Shown here piece by piece: positions 43,491 to 52,206 of a DNA stretch of 64,000 bases. The position numbers were made by a program, and so were the translations under genes. The DNA comes from JABWAN01 sp041918175. Its GTDB lineage: Bacteria > Zhuqueibacterota > Zhuqueibacteria > Zhuqueibacterales > Zhuqueibacteraceae. Position 1 is the first letter of the stretch. Every line of letters starts with the position of its first letter. Below the pieces are notes generated by a model that made no database searches, was not told the origin of the DNA, and saw only the letters and a list, made by a program, of their open reading frames with translations. The DNA lies in NCBI GenBank assembly GCA_041918175.1, contig JAYRWE010000029.1, positions 1 to 64,000 on the forward strand, written 5' to 3'.

Positions 43491-43816
43491 TCCTCCCGCA
43501 TGGCAACAATCCCTTGAGCAAAGTCCGTAGCCTCCGGATCATTGCCGGCTTCGCGGTAAATTCTACGGGCTTCTGCGCGACTAATTGGAGGTCCGGTTAT
43601 TCCCATTTCATCAAAGATTTGTCCTAATCGCCAGCTTTCATATGCCGCGTTACGCTTGGCCTCTTCGATTAGCATCGCGCCACGTTCTGCCGCGGTGAGA
43701 GGGCGTTTATTTACCAAGGCATTTCTTTGGCGTTCAGCGATCGTTTCGCGCCAAATTTGAACTTCACTTTCCAATCTCTCGAGGCGCTGCACCACGTCGT
43801 TGAGGGTCGCTTCCAT
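43487..43816 (-). CDS. Antitoxin partner of the PIN toxin
   Basis: The 109-residue protein starts at the ATG at 43,816 after AAGGAGC. It has an N-terminal coiled coil (VVQRLERLESEVQIWRETI) and an acidic C-terminal part ending AQGIVAMREE. Upstream position with four-base overlap to a PIN gene supports an antitoxin role. The DNA-binding type is not evident. Confidence 0.65.
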   Translation of the reverse strand: MEATLNDVVQRLERLESEVQIWRETIAERQRNALVNKRPLTAAERGAMLIEEAKRNAAYESWRLGQIFDEMGITGPPISRAEARRIYREAGNDPEATDFAQGIVAMREE

Positions 43817-43953
43817 ATAAGCTCCTTTTTTAATGCGCAAATATAGCGGACACATTCCATCGATGCAAGCATCATCTCGCGCGCAGATCGCTAGCAAACA
43901 AAAACAGCCACGAACGTTTGCACCTTCGTGGCTGTGAGTGCTCAAATTTAAAA

Positions 43954-44253
43954 CTACAACCCTTCGCCCGTCAAGCCGCCGCGCGTCATATAATCGCTCA
44001 ACACAAACACGAGCAGAATGATCAACCACACAAAGCCCGCAGCCACGAACACCCACGTCAACCGCGAGCTATAGCGCACGTGCATGAAATAGAGAATCAC
44101 AAGCAGTGCTTTCGTGCAGGCAATGGTGAGCATGATGACGTTGTTCATCACGCCGAGATCGATGAAGGCCACCCATACGGTGATGAATGTGAACACAATC
44201 AGCGCGGTGAACACCATGAAGTACACGCGCAAGGGGACAGTATGCTGGCTCAT
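43954..44253 (-). CDS. ctaF: Cytochrome c oxidase subunit IV
   Basis: The 99-residue membrane protein has three helices and the subunit IV hallmarks VAFIDLGVMNNVIMLTIAC and LVILYFMHVRYSSRLTW. Its ATG overlaps the stop of subunit III by one base (TAATG). It is the last gene of the oxidase run. Confidence 0.9.
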   Translation of the reverse strand: MSQHTVPLRVYFMVFTALIVFTFITVWVAFIDLGVMNNVIMLTIACTKALLVILYFMHVRYSSRLTWVFVAAGFVWLIILLVFVLSDYMTRGGLTGEGL

Positions 44254-44903
44254 TAGTGGCGACCTATCAAATAAAGTAACGGGAACAGGAAAATCCAAAC
44301 GATGTCAACGAAGTGCCAATAGAGGCCGAAGATTTCTATGGGCGTGCTGTAGGCGCTGGTGAAACGGCCTTGCCAAGATTGTTTGAGCAGTACGAGCAGA
44401 ATGCCCGCGCCGATGATCATATGCAGCGCATGCAAACCGGTCATGCCGAAGTAGAAACTAAAGAACATTTGCACCTGCGGCGAGGTTGCCCCCGCGGCAT
44501 TGAATGACGGGCCGGGAATCAAATGCTCGTGATACTTGTGCGAATATTCGACGGCTTTGATGCCGAGGAACGCGCTACCCAAAACCAATGTGAGCACCAA
44601 GAATGTGATGAGTGCTTGGCGTTTGCCCTGCTGCGCGTAATACACTGCCATGGCCATGGTCAAGCTGCTGCAAATGAGGATGGCTGTGTTGAGCGCGCCG
44701 AGCGTGATGTCTAAATGATGGCTGCCCTCGACAAACGCTTCGGGATAACTCGCGCGATAGATCGCATAGCCGGCAAACAAACCGCCGAAGAACATGACTT
44801 CGGTAATCAAGAACGCCCACATGCCGAGCGTGGAAGCTTCGAACTGTTGTTCGGCGTCGTGAAAATGATGCGCGACATGCGTGTGTGCGGTATGATCGGA
44901 CAA
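44253..44903 (-). CDS. ctaE: Cytochrome c oxidase subunit III
   Basis: The 216-residue subunit has a histidine-rich N-terminus (HTAHTHVAHHFH) and the core helices GMWAFLITEVMFFGGLFAGY, GLHALHMIIGAGI and YWHFVDIVWIFLFPLLYL. The start is a TTG at 44,903 with AGGAG seven bases ahead. A 114-base gap separates it from subunit I. Confidence 0.93.
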   Translation of the reverse strand: MSDHTAHTHVAHHFHDAEQQFEASTLGMWAFLITEVMFFGGLFAGYAIYRASYPEAFVEGSHHLDITLGALNTAILICSSLTMAMAVYYAQQGKRQALITFLVLTLVLGSAFLGIKAVEYSHKYHEHLIPGPSFNAAGATSPQVQMFFSFYFGMTGLHALHMIIGAGILLVLLKQSWQGRFTSAYSTPIEIFGLYWHFVDIVWIFLFPLLYLIGRH

Positions 44904-45017
44904 CGTTTATCTCCTTTTATCTCGTATCGCACAAGCCTCATTTTCGGCTCCACACAGATCAAAAGCACACACTGCAAAGCTTTTCGGCGTGCGTTTTTGA
45001 TCCGTGTGGCGTAAAAA

Positions 45018-46682
45018 TCAGCTTGCAACTAAATCCGTTTCTTTCTTCAACGGCGTGTACTCATACGCTTCTTCCGTCACCACCGGCGTGACCGCGAAAT
45101 TTTCCGTGGGCGGCGGCGAAGAGGTTTTCCACTCCAAGCCCGTTGCGCTCCACGGATTCGCGCTCGCGCGTGCGCCATAACGCAGCGACCAAATGAAATA
45201 GATGAGCGGAATCAAATAGCCCACGCCGAGAATCGAAGCGCCGGCCGTGGACATGACATTCAACACTTGAAACTCATCCGGGTAAACGTGATAGCGCCGC
45301 GGCATGCCGAGATAGCCGAGCAGAAATTGCGGGAAGAAGGTGAGATTGAATCCCACAAAAATCACGAGCGCGGCGAAACGCGCCCAGCCTTCGGGATATA
45401 ATCGGCCCGTCATCTTCGGCCACCAAAAATGAATGCCGCCGAGATACGCCATGATGGTGCCGCCGACCATGATGTAATGAAAGTGCGCGACGACGAAGTA
45501 CGTATCGTGCAAATGAACATCGACTGCGAGCGTGGAGAGAAACAGGCCCGTGAGGCCGCCAATCGTGAACAAGCCGAGAAAGCCAATCGCATACAACATC
45601 GGCGCTTGATACGACACCGAGCCTTTATACAGCGTTGCGGTCCAATTAAAAACTTTGATGGCAGAAGGAATCGCGACGAGGAAGCTCAACACGGAGAAGA
45701 CCAAGCCCGCATAAAGCGATTGACCCGTCGTAAACATGTGATGGCCCCACACGAGAAAGCCGAGCACCGCAATCGCCACGCTCGAAAACGCGATGAACTC
45801 ATAACCGAAAATTTTCTTGCGCGAGAAGCACGTGATGATTTCGCTGATCACGCCCATTGCCGGCAGAATCATGATGTACACGGCCGGATGCGAATAGAAC
45901 CAAAAGAGATGCTGAAAGAGAATCGGATCGCCGCCGAGTCGCGGATCAAAGAAGCCGATGCCAAACGCGCGTTCGAGCGCGAGCAGAAAAATCGCGGCCG
46001 TGACTACCGGTGTGCCCAGCACTTGAATCAAGCTTGTCGCATAGTGCGCCCAAATGAACAACGGCATGCGAAACCACGTGAGTCCGGGCGCGCGCATTTT
46101 GTGAATGGTGACGATGAAGTTCAAGCCGGTGAGAATAGAAGAGAAGCCGGTAATGAACACGCCGAGTCCGGTGAGAATCACATTCGTGTTGGAATACGTG
46201 CTGCTGTACGGCGTGTAAAACGTCCAGCCCGTATCCACGCCGCCCAAGAGAATCGCGGTGAATGTGAACAAGCCGCCGACGATGTACACGTACCAACTGA
46301 GCAGATTGATGCGCGGAAACGCGAGGTCTTTCGCGCCGATCATGATGGGCACGAGGAAGTTGCCGAGTATCGCGGGGATCGCGGGGATGAGGAAGAAGAA
46401 CACCATCATCACGCCGTGCATCGTGAACATTTTGTTGTAGGTTTCGGATTGCATCATGTCGCCCGCGGGCGTGAGCAATTCCATGCGCACGATCACGGCG
46501 AAGAGCCCACCGATCAAAAAGAAAAACGTGACGGAGAGGAGATAAAGAATCGCGATGCGCTTGTGATCCACGGTTAGCAGCCACGACTTTGCGCTGAAGC
46601 CCGCGTTCAAATAATGCCGCTTGGGAATCTCATGCGGTTCCGCGACTTGGTGCTCGAAAGGTTTGAAGACGGCAGTTGCCAT
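45018..46682 (-). CDS. ctaD: Cytochrome c oxidase subunit I (A2-type haem-copper oxidase)
   Basis: The 554-residue catalytic subunit reduces O2 and pumps protons. It shows MFTMHGVMMVFFFLIP (haem a ligand region), FWFYSHPAVYIMILPAMG, VWGHHMFTTGQ (CuB histidines) and HDTYFVVAHFHYIM (haem ligands). The helix VI motif YSHPAV, lacking the glutamate of HPEV, is typical of A2-type oxidases such as those of Thermus and Rhodothermus. The context with alternative complex III agrees. Confidence 0.95.
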   Translation of the reverse strand: MATAVFKPFEHQVAEPHEIPKRHYLNAGFSAKSWLLTVDHKRIAILYLLSVTFFFLIGGLFAVIVRMELLTPAGDMMQSETYNKMFTMHGVMMVFFFLIPAIPAILGNFLVPIMIGAKDLAFPRINLLSWYVYIVGGLFTFTAILLGGVDTGWTFYTPYSSTYSNTNVILTGLGVFITGFSSILTGLNFIVTIHKMRAPGLTWFRMPLFIWAHYATSLIQVLGTPVVTAAIFLLALERAFGIGFFDPRLGGDPILFQHLFWFYSHPAVYIMILPAMGVISEIITCFSRKKIFGYEFIAFSSVAIAVLGFLVWGHHMFTTGQSLYAGLVFSVLSFLVAIPSAIKVFNWTATLYKGSVSYQAPMLYAIGFLGLFTIGGLTGLFLSTLAVDVHLHDTYFVVAHFHYIMVGGTIMAYLGGIHFWWPKMTGRLYPEGWARFAALVIFVGFNLTFFPQFLLGYLGMPRRYHVYPDEFQVLNVMSTAGASILGVGYLIPLIYFIWSLRYGARASANPWSATGLEWKTSSPPPTENFAVTPVVTEEAYEYTPLKKETDLVAS

Positions 46683-46704
46683 TTGGTTCTCGGTTGATTA
46701 AGGG

Positions 46705-46832
46705 CTATGACAGAAAAATGATTGACAGAAAAATTTTAAAGACCTTTTTTTTGCCGACGATAATAAGCATTTTCTGTCCCTCATCTTTCTGTCTGTCGCT
46801 TTTGAATAGTTTTGCCAGCAATCGTTTTGTTT
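46705..46832 (-). repeat. Family D repeat upstream of ctaD
   Basis: On the minus strand, AAAACGATTGCTGGCAAAAC, ATTCAAAAGC and the inverted CAGAAAGATGAGGGACAG / GACAGAAAAATGATTGACAG arms match the 10,965 copy. It occupies most of the gap between the YdeI-like gene and ctaD. Confidence 0.8.
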
Positions 46833-47421
46833 AGCTCTTTTTACTCGCAGGCCGTTTGAGCGGCGCGATGCTGCGTTCGTGCGCGGAGTCGTCGATCAAG
46901 ATCGCGAGTCTGCGCAGTCGCGTCTCTTCCTGCTTCGCGCTCATCACCCAAAAGCTGCTCGTTCTTTGATACCACGGCGGCTGCGCTTGAAAAAACTTCC
47001 ACGCGCGCTTGTTTGCACGCAACTTCTTTTCATAGACTTCATCAAGCTGCTGCGGCTTTTCCTGCTCGAAAGAATATTGCCCCGCCTTCTTCGGATCGCG
47101 CGCTTGAAAAACTTTGAGGCCCGACTCGTGCATCAATCCCTGCTTTGTCAACTCATCCACGCGCTTGAGATTGATCGCACTCCAAACGCTGTTTGGCCGG
47201 CGCGGTGTGAAGCGAATTCTATAACTGATGTCGTCAATACTCTTGCGCAAGCCGTCAATCCAACCGAAACAAAGCGCACCATCCACCGACTCCGACCACG
47301 TGATGCTCGGCTTGCCCGAATCCTTCTTATAAAATCCCACCCAAAGCTCTTCGACTTTGCCATGATTGCGCTCCAGCCACTTGCGCCAATCGGAGGGGGT
47401 TTTGAAGAATTTGGGTTTCAT
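46831..47421 (-). CDS. YdeI/OmpD-associated family protein
   Basis: The 196-residue soluble protein matches the bacteriocin-protection YdeI family: FFKTPSDWRKWLERNHGKVE, SITWSESVDGALCFGWIDGL, RFTPRRPNSVWSAINLKRV and a C-terminal FFQAQPPWYQRTSSFWV. Physiological role is unknown. The start at 47,421 has only a weak site. It sits in front of ctaD inside the respiratory region. Confidence 0.87.
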   Translation of the reverse strand: MKPKFFKTPSDWRKWLERNHGKVEELWVGFYKKDSGKPSITWSESVDGALCFGWIDGLRKSIDDISYRIRFTPRRPNSVWSAINLKRVDELTKQGLMHESGLKVFQARDPKKAGQYSFEQEKPQQLDEVYEKKLRANKRAWKFFQAQPPWYQRTSSFWVMSAKQEETRLRRLAILIDDSAHERSIAPLKRPASKKS

Positions 47422-47578
47422 TTCACTCACTGCGAAAAAGCAAAAGCTCTCACGCAAAGTCGCAAAGGTATCGCAAAGAAAAGCTTTGCGGATTCTTTGC
47501 GTCCTCGCGCCTTTGCGTGATTTTCTTTCTCGTTACGACTTATGCAATTGCGAACTCGGGCAGCGGTAGAGAGTGAGT

Positions 47579-47989
47579 TTAAAGCGACTTAAGCTTTTCT
47601 CGCAAAAACTTCTCAATGAAATAGCCTTTGGTTGAAACAGCATCACGTAAAGAGATCTTGTAGATTTTTATGACGAAAAAGGCTGACAAAACCAATCCCA
47701 GAAATGCAAAGACCTCCCATATTTCCAAGAAAGCTGGGTTCGCACTTGAACGAGGTTGGGAAACAATCAGTGCGAATACCGCTAAACTTACCAATGCACT
47801 AAAGATTATTGTCCAGAAGATTATTACCCAGAGGATTTCTTTAAATCCCATACCTGATATAGCCAATCGTCGAATGACTTTTCGATATTGTTTATCGACT
47901 TCTGCTTTCAATGGCTGCCGATTTTTACAAAAACTACAGAGGCCTTCATAAGGAGCCATTTCTTCAAAACAATAGAAACACTCTTTCAT
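47579..47989 (-). CDS. Zinc-ribbon membrane protein, unknown
   Basis: The 136-residue protein starts MKECFYCFEEMAPYEGLCSFC, two CxxC pairs forming a putative zinc ribbon, followed by two membrane helices near 50-78 and 88-108. Its base composition is AT-richer than its neighbours, as is the gene upstream. The two are nine bases apart and look like a transferred pair. Confidence 0.6.
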   Translation of the reverse strand: MKECFYCFEEMAPYEGLCSFCKNRQPLKAEVDKQYRKVIRRLAISGMGFKEILWVIIFWTIIFSALVSLAVFALIVSQPRSSANPAFLEIWEVFAFLGLVLSAFFVIKIYKISLRDAVSTKGYFIEKFLREKLKSL

Positions 47990-47998
47990 GGTCGATCC

Positions 47999-48835
47999 TC
48001 AGGCTGGTTTAAAATCGGTGGCTTCTCCGCGAGCAGGTGATTTATAAGATTTCATCGTGACGAGGTCTATCAGTCGATATGAGAAACGCGATGTTCGAAT
48101 TCCAACTCGTATGGCTAAACTGCGCACACGATCTTCTGCCCCACCATCAGATGCGATGTGAATCACAGTAAATGCTCGCGGACCGAAGAAAATGCGTTTC
48201 AACACCCCAAATTCATGTACCTCCTCAAATGTTATATTAAAGTTGTCCGTGGCTCCGTTAAAATAAATATTCCATTGAACATCTTCAGGACTCAATTCAT
48301 GATTAAATGAAAACAACCTGGGCGTATAAGTCTTGAGATCCCTATTTTGATGGTCAAAACTCCTCCCACTGAGGTTTGAGAAACTATACTCACTACCAAG
48401 AAACTGAAAATTAGGTTCAGACTCTTTTAATTCGCTTAGAATTTTTAAGTAAACTTTTTGATAGTCCATTGAGCCAGAAAAGTTTTGAATATAAGCTTCG
48501 GGACGGTACTGACGGTGAATCTTATTATCCGTGAATATACCCCAAATAGTACCATCATTCTGTCCGGAACGATAAAAAAACTCAATTGCTTGCTCTTTGC
48601 CTTCACCCATAAACTCTCGTTTTAAAGTAGGGAATAAACGAACAATCACATCCTCGCTGCCATCAAGCTTGCTAATCGCAAGGTATATTGACCACTCAAT
48701 TTTGAAGAAACCGATACGCCATTTGCCATCAGTGCTATTGCTGATGAATGGTTTATCGATCTTCAATCTTCTCCAAACTTGATGTAAATCGAGTTCCTTT
48801 AAATTTTGACGAAGCTCTTCATTGGGCTGTTTCAT
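47999..48835 (-). CDS. Unknown 278-residue protein of AT-rich composition
   Basis: No signal peptide, membrane helix or familiar motif is visible. The protein is rich in aromatic and polar residues (KWRIGFFKIEWSIYLAISK, FGPRAFTVIHIASDGG). Codon use is markedly more AT-rich than the oxidase genes. It is paired with the zinc-ribbon gene. Horizontal acquisition is likely. Confidence 0.5.
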   Translation of the reverse strand: MKQPNEELRQNLKELDLHQVWRRLKIDKPFISNSTDGKWRIGFFKIEWSIYLAISKLDGSEDVIVRLFPTLKREFMGEGKEQAIEFFYRSGQNDGTIWGIFTDNKIHRQYRPEAYIQNFSGSMDYQKVYLKILSELKESEPNFQFLGSEYSFSNLSGRSFDHQNRDLKTYTPRLFSFNHELSPEDVQWNIYFNGATDNFNITFEEVHEFGVLKRIFFGPRAFTVIHIASDGGAEDRVRSLAIRVGIRTSRFSYRLIDLVTMKSYKSPARGEATDFKPA

Positions 48836-48931
48836 TGGTCAGGCCTCTTGAGGTTATCTGCTCTAGTGAGAGCCAAGAACAATTTAGAACTCTGCCAATT
48901 ACTTCCTCAACATCTTTAAATACGCCACGAT

Positions 48932-49288
48932 CTACATTCGCGCCTTATTCGCCGCAGCATTTTTATTCGTGATGCTCTGCGCCACAACCATGACGCACGG
49001 CACGAGCAGTTCGGGAATCAAATACGCCAGCCACACTGCGCTCGGCTCGGGCAAGCCGACTTTGCTGATCGACACGAGCCTGCCCACTCCCGCGCAGAAT
49101 ACGCTCACCGCAATGAGATAAACCAGTGTGCTTTGCTGGCGAATCGTCGCGCCCGCCCACATGCCGATGAAGCCTGTGCCCAAATACACGCCCGCCATGA
49201 AGCGATGCACATTGTCCAAATGCGGCGTGGTTTCCGGCTCTCCGAGATACATTTGCAGTGCGTCGCCGAAGAGCGCTATCGTGCTCAA
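48932..49288 (-). CDS. DUF4345-like membrane protein, N-terminally short
   Basis: From a TTG at 49,288 (AAGGA seven bases ahead) the 118-residue protein shows the DUF4345 pattern HLDNVHRFMAGVYLGTGFIG, then LVYLIAVSVFCAGVGRLVS and a last helix LIPELLVPCVMVVAQS. The first helix usual in this family is missing. The TTG overlaps the stop of the upstream methyltransferase as TTGA, so either the gene was cut at its 5' end or it is translationally coupled. Confidence 0.6.
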   Translation of the reverse strand: MSTIALFGDALQMYLGEPETTPHLDNVHRFMAGVYLGTGFIGMWAGATIRQQSTLVYLIAVSVFCAGVGRLVSISKVGLPEPSAVWLAYLIPELLVPCVMVVAQSITNKNAAANKARM

Positions 49289-50073
49289 AAATTTTTCCTT
49301 ACACGAAGGTGAAGAAAGTAAGCCACGACTTGCGCATCCTGCACGTGGGGACATCGCCGCACGGTATCATCGCTCGGCCGCGGCTCCGCGATGCGCTCGA
49401 TGAGAAAGCCGGTTTCAATCAACAAATTCAGCCATTGACTGATCGTGCGCGTGAAGCGCGGCGTTTTGAATTTCGGCAGAGCTTGTTTCAACTCAAGCGG
49501 TGCCGCGCCGAAAATCCATTCGGCTACCTCGCCTTCGAGATTACGAAAGTAGTCGCCCACTTCGAGGGCATACGTGCGACTATTTTCATCGCGCAGATTT
49601 TTGCGATGCGGCGTATCAAAGCATGGATGCGTGATAGAAAACTGCAAAAAGCCGCCGGGCTTTAATACGCGATAAGCTTCGGCGAACGCTTGCTCGGTTT
49701 CCGGAATGTCCATCAAACTCATGAAGGCCGTGGCGAAGTCAAAGCTATTCTCGGCAAAAGGCAGAGCAACGGCGCTGGCAATATGATAGTCGATGCCCAT
49801 CGGCTCTTGTTCTTCGGCACGTTGCGCGTGCGCGATGAACGTCTCGGCAATATCAATTGCGGTGATCTTCGCGCCGCGCTGTGCGAGCAATCTGGTATTG
49901 TGGCCTTCACCGCAACCGATATCCAAACCCGAGAGACCGGCCACTTCCGGCAATATGTCAAAGAACGCGGGCGTGTTGAGATGATCGCGATAGATATCAT
50001 AGCCCGCGCGCGCAAGCTGTGTCCACGCTTCGGCATTGGCATTCCAATAACGCCCGACTTCTTGATGTTCCAT
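49285..50073 (-). CDS. Class I SAM-dependent methyltransferase
   Basis: The 262-residue protein has motif I LSGLDIGCGEGHNTRLLAQ, motif II ITAIDIAETFI, ASAVALPFAENSFDFATAF and the post-motif YRVLKPGGFLQFSITHPCF. It belongs to the UbiE/Methyltransf_11 type. The substrate is unknown. It lies between oxidase subunits I and II on the same strand. Confidence 0.87.
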   Translation of the reverse strand: MEHQEVGRYWNANAEAWTQLARAGYDIYRDHLNTPAFFDILPEVAGLSGLDIGCGEGHNTRLLAQRGAKITAIDIAETFIAHAQRAEEQEPMGIDYHIASAVALPFAENSFDFATAFMSLMDIPETEQAFAEAYRVLKPGGFLQFSITHPCFDTPHRKNLRDENSRTYALEVGDYFRNLEGEVAEWIFGAAPLELKQALPKFKTPRFTRTISQWLNLLIETGFLIERIAEPRPSDDTVRRCPHVQDAQVVAYFLHLRVRKNF

Positions 50074-50168
50074 CGTTAGCTCGACTCAAGAAACCGTCTT
50101 AGCGCAAGCTCCCAGCGTGCCTTCGTTTGAGGCTTGGAAGCTTATGCTACGAGATTGCTCATTCGCTT

Positions 50169-51056
50169 TCACCAATCGATCTTGTCTCCGGGAATCTCGC
50201 GTTGCACGGCGGCATTGACGTCGAACGTGAAAATATTTTCCGGATGCGTGAGACGAACGGTTTTAACTTCTTTGATACGCGCGAGCGGCACCACTTCATC
50301 GCCGAAGCCATTGGTACGGGTTTGGCTGGCCCAATACACGACGTGCTTTTCGCCGTTTTCATCTTGGCACCAGCCGAGAAACACCACCGAGTGCCCGCCG
50401 CCCTTTTGCCAGGAAATATTCATGAAATCGCCGGGGCGCGCGTTGCGCGGTTTGATTTCCTGCCCCATTTTTGAATACTGCACGAGCGCGTAGTGGCTGC
50501 CGAAGCCGTCGTCGTTCCATTTGCCCCAAAACTTGATTGTATCTTCCCGGCGACCGCCGTCTTCTTCCTGCAAGCGAATGGCCTCATAGCGGTCATCACT
50601 GAGGCGTTTGCCGTGCTCGAAAAAGAGGAGATTGAGCTGCTCGATGAAGGCCGCGTAAGTCGCGCCGCTGCAGTAGCTCGTCGTGCGCGGCGGCGCCAGC
50701 AGGGAGCGCGCAAAGAGTTGCAACTCATAACCAACCGGCGATTCCGCGGGAACGGCTTTGATGCCGATAAAATAACCGCCGCCGTCCATTGCCGTGGCTT
50801 GAACTTTATCGACGCCTTGCAGCACAACGTAATTGTAGCCGTCGAGATTCTTGCCAAAAAGCTCGGCATGACGCGTATGGTGCGGTCCGCCAACCAGCGC
50901 GTCTTTTCCGAGCACGAACCAATCGCCATTATCCGTGGTGGCTTCGAGTTTCGCCGCGCGGTTTTGCGTTTGCGCCATCGTCATGGGCAACCATGAAACC
51001 AGAATGACGCAAGCATTGATGATAAATGACGCCATGAAAATTTTTCTGCGAATCAT
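50169..51056 (-). CDS. Exported protein with NlpC/P60- or CHAP-like cysteine-histidine features
   Basis: A signal peptide (residues ~8-29, ending PMTMAQ) precedes a 295-residue protein. A cysteine in TSYCSGATYAAFIEQ (near 142) and a histidine in KGGGHSVVFLGW (near 218) have the spacing and context of NlpC/P60 or CHAP amidases. PGDFMNISW precedes the histidine as in those folds. A periplasmic cell-wall amidase is therefore plausible but unproven. GGCGG lies five bases before the start. Confidence 0.5.
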   Translation of the reverse strand: MIRRKIFMASFIINACVILVSWLPMTMAQTQNRAAKLEATTDNGDWFVLGKDALVGGPHHTRHAELFGKNLDGYNYVVLQGVDKVQATAMDGGGYFIGIKAVPAESPVGYELQLFARSLLAPPRTTSYCSGATYAAFIEQLNLLFFEHGKRLSDDRYEAIRLQEEDGGRREDTIKFWGKWNDDGFGSHYALVQYSKMGQEIKPRNARPGDFMNISWQKGGGHSVVFLGWCQDENGEKHVVYWASQTRTNGFGDEVVPLARIKEVKTVRLTHPENIFTFDVNAAVQREIPGDKIDW

Positions 51057-51115
51057 TTTTCCGCCATTGCCTTGTTAAAAAGTTTGCGTCATTGGGCTTG
51101 GAAGGCCGTGCGCCG

Positions 51116-52045
51116 CTATTTCTCTAACGCCTTCAAATACGCCACGATCTGCAACAGATTCGCTTCGCTGATTTGGCCTTGATATGTGGGCATGAGGGAT
51201 TGATATCCCGCAACGGTTTTCGCGTTGGGTTGCAAAATTGATTCGCGCAAATATTCTTCATTTGCCAAAACAGTTTTGCCATTTTGCAGCGCGACTTGCG
51301 AGCCGAACACACCTTTCAGCGAAGGGCCGCGACTGCCGGGCTTTTCGCCGTGACACGTGACGCAGCCGATTTGCTGAAAATGTTTTTCACCGGCAACCGT
51401 AGGCGGGTCGTTGCTCTCGCCGCCGCTGAGCCATTGTTGATATTCCGCCGGGTCCATCACCACCACGCGACCGATCATTTGCGAATGCTTCGTGCCGCAA
51501 TATTCCGCGCAGAAAAGATGATACTCGCCGGGCTTGATCGCTTCGAACCACATCGTCGCATAACGTCCGGGCACCACATCTTTCTTCGTGCGAAACGCGG
51601 GCACATAGAAACTGTGAATCACGTCTTCCGACGCCATCGTGAGTTTGATTGGCTCGCCCGTGGGCACGTGCAGTTCGTTGATCTCGCGCTTGCCGTTGGG
51701 ATGTTGAATGTGCCACATCCATTGCTTGCCGACCACGAGAATTTCATACGCATCGCGCGGAGGGCTATACGTGTTGAAATAAAGCTTCGCGCCCCACACG
51801 AAGATGACGAGGCAAATGCCGAGCGGAATAATCGACCACGCGAGTTCGAGTTGCAGCAGGCCGGGAATTTGGCGCGGCACTTCATCTTCCGAGCGGCGGC
51901 GATAGCGCACCGCGAAAACGTAAATGAGAAAGAAGATGAGCAGCGCAAAAAAAATGCTGAGGCCGGTCAGCACATAGTAGAGCAAATCAACCTGTCCGGC
52001 GAGAGATGAAGCTTGTTCGGGGAAGATGCGAAACTCTTTGTTCAT
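51116..52045 (-). CDS. ctaC: Cytochrome c oxidase subunit II with fused cytochrome c (caa3 type)
   Basis: The 309-residue subunit has two N-terminal membrane helices and a cupredoxin domain with the CuA ligands (HSFYVPAF and CAEYCGTKHSQM). A C-terminal c-type cytochrome domain has CVTCH and a later methionine in SLMPTYQG. It receives electrons from complex III or cytochrome c. The fused haem defines the caa3 class. It is separated from ctaD by about six unrelated genes, unusual for an oxidase operon. Confidence 0.94.
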   Translation of the reverse strand: MNKEFRIFPEQASSLAGQVDLLYYVLTGLSIFFALLIFFLIYVFAVRYRRRSEDEVPRQIPGLLQLELAWSIIPLGICLVIFVWGAKLYFNTYSPPRDAYEILVVGKQWMWHIQHPNGKREINELHVPTGEPIKLTMASEDVIHSFYVPAFRTKKDVVPGRYATMWFEAIKPGEYHLFCAEYCGTKHSQMIGRVVVMDPAEYQQWLSGGESNDPPTVAGEKHFQQIGCVTCHGEKPGSRGPSLKGVFGSQVALQNGKTVLANEEYLRESILQPNAKTVAGYQSLMPTYQGQISEANLLQIVAYLKALEK

Positions 52046-52093
52046 AAATTCGGGTCGTAGGCGTTAATCAATGCGTTTTCTATTTCAAGAGAT

Positions 52094-52203
52094 GAAGACA
52101 AAACTATTTTCGGCAAAACCATTAAAAGCTTTTCTCGGCGACACTCGGTGTCTTCAGTGAACTTCGGCGGAAGAGCTTTTTTGCCCCTTGCGCCTTGCCC
52201 TTT
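52094..52203. repeat. Family D fragment, family C copy and CCTTGCCC stretch upstream of ctaC
   Basis: AAACTATTTTCGGCAAAACC (family D) is followed by TTCTCGGCGACACTCGGTG (family C) and GCCCCTTGCGCCTTGCCC. Three repeat types lie head to tail in 110 bases. Confidence 0.75.
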
Positions 52204-52206
52204 GTC

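Noticed and set aside
45429..46577. Long open frame on the plus strand opposite ctaD
   Set aside because: The translation is R/H/E-rich with no family pattern, and the minus strand holds an unambiguous oxidase subunit I. It is an antisense shadow caused by codon bias.
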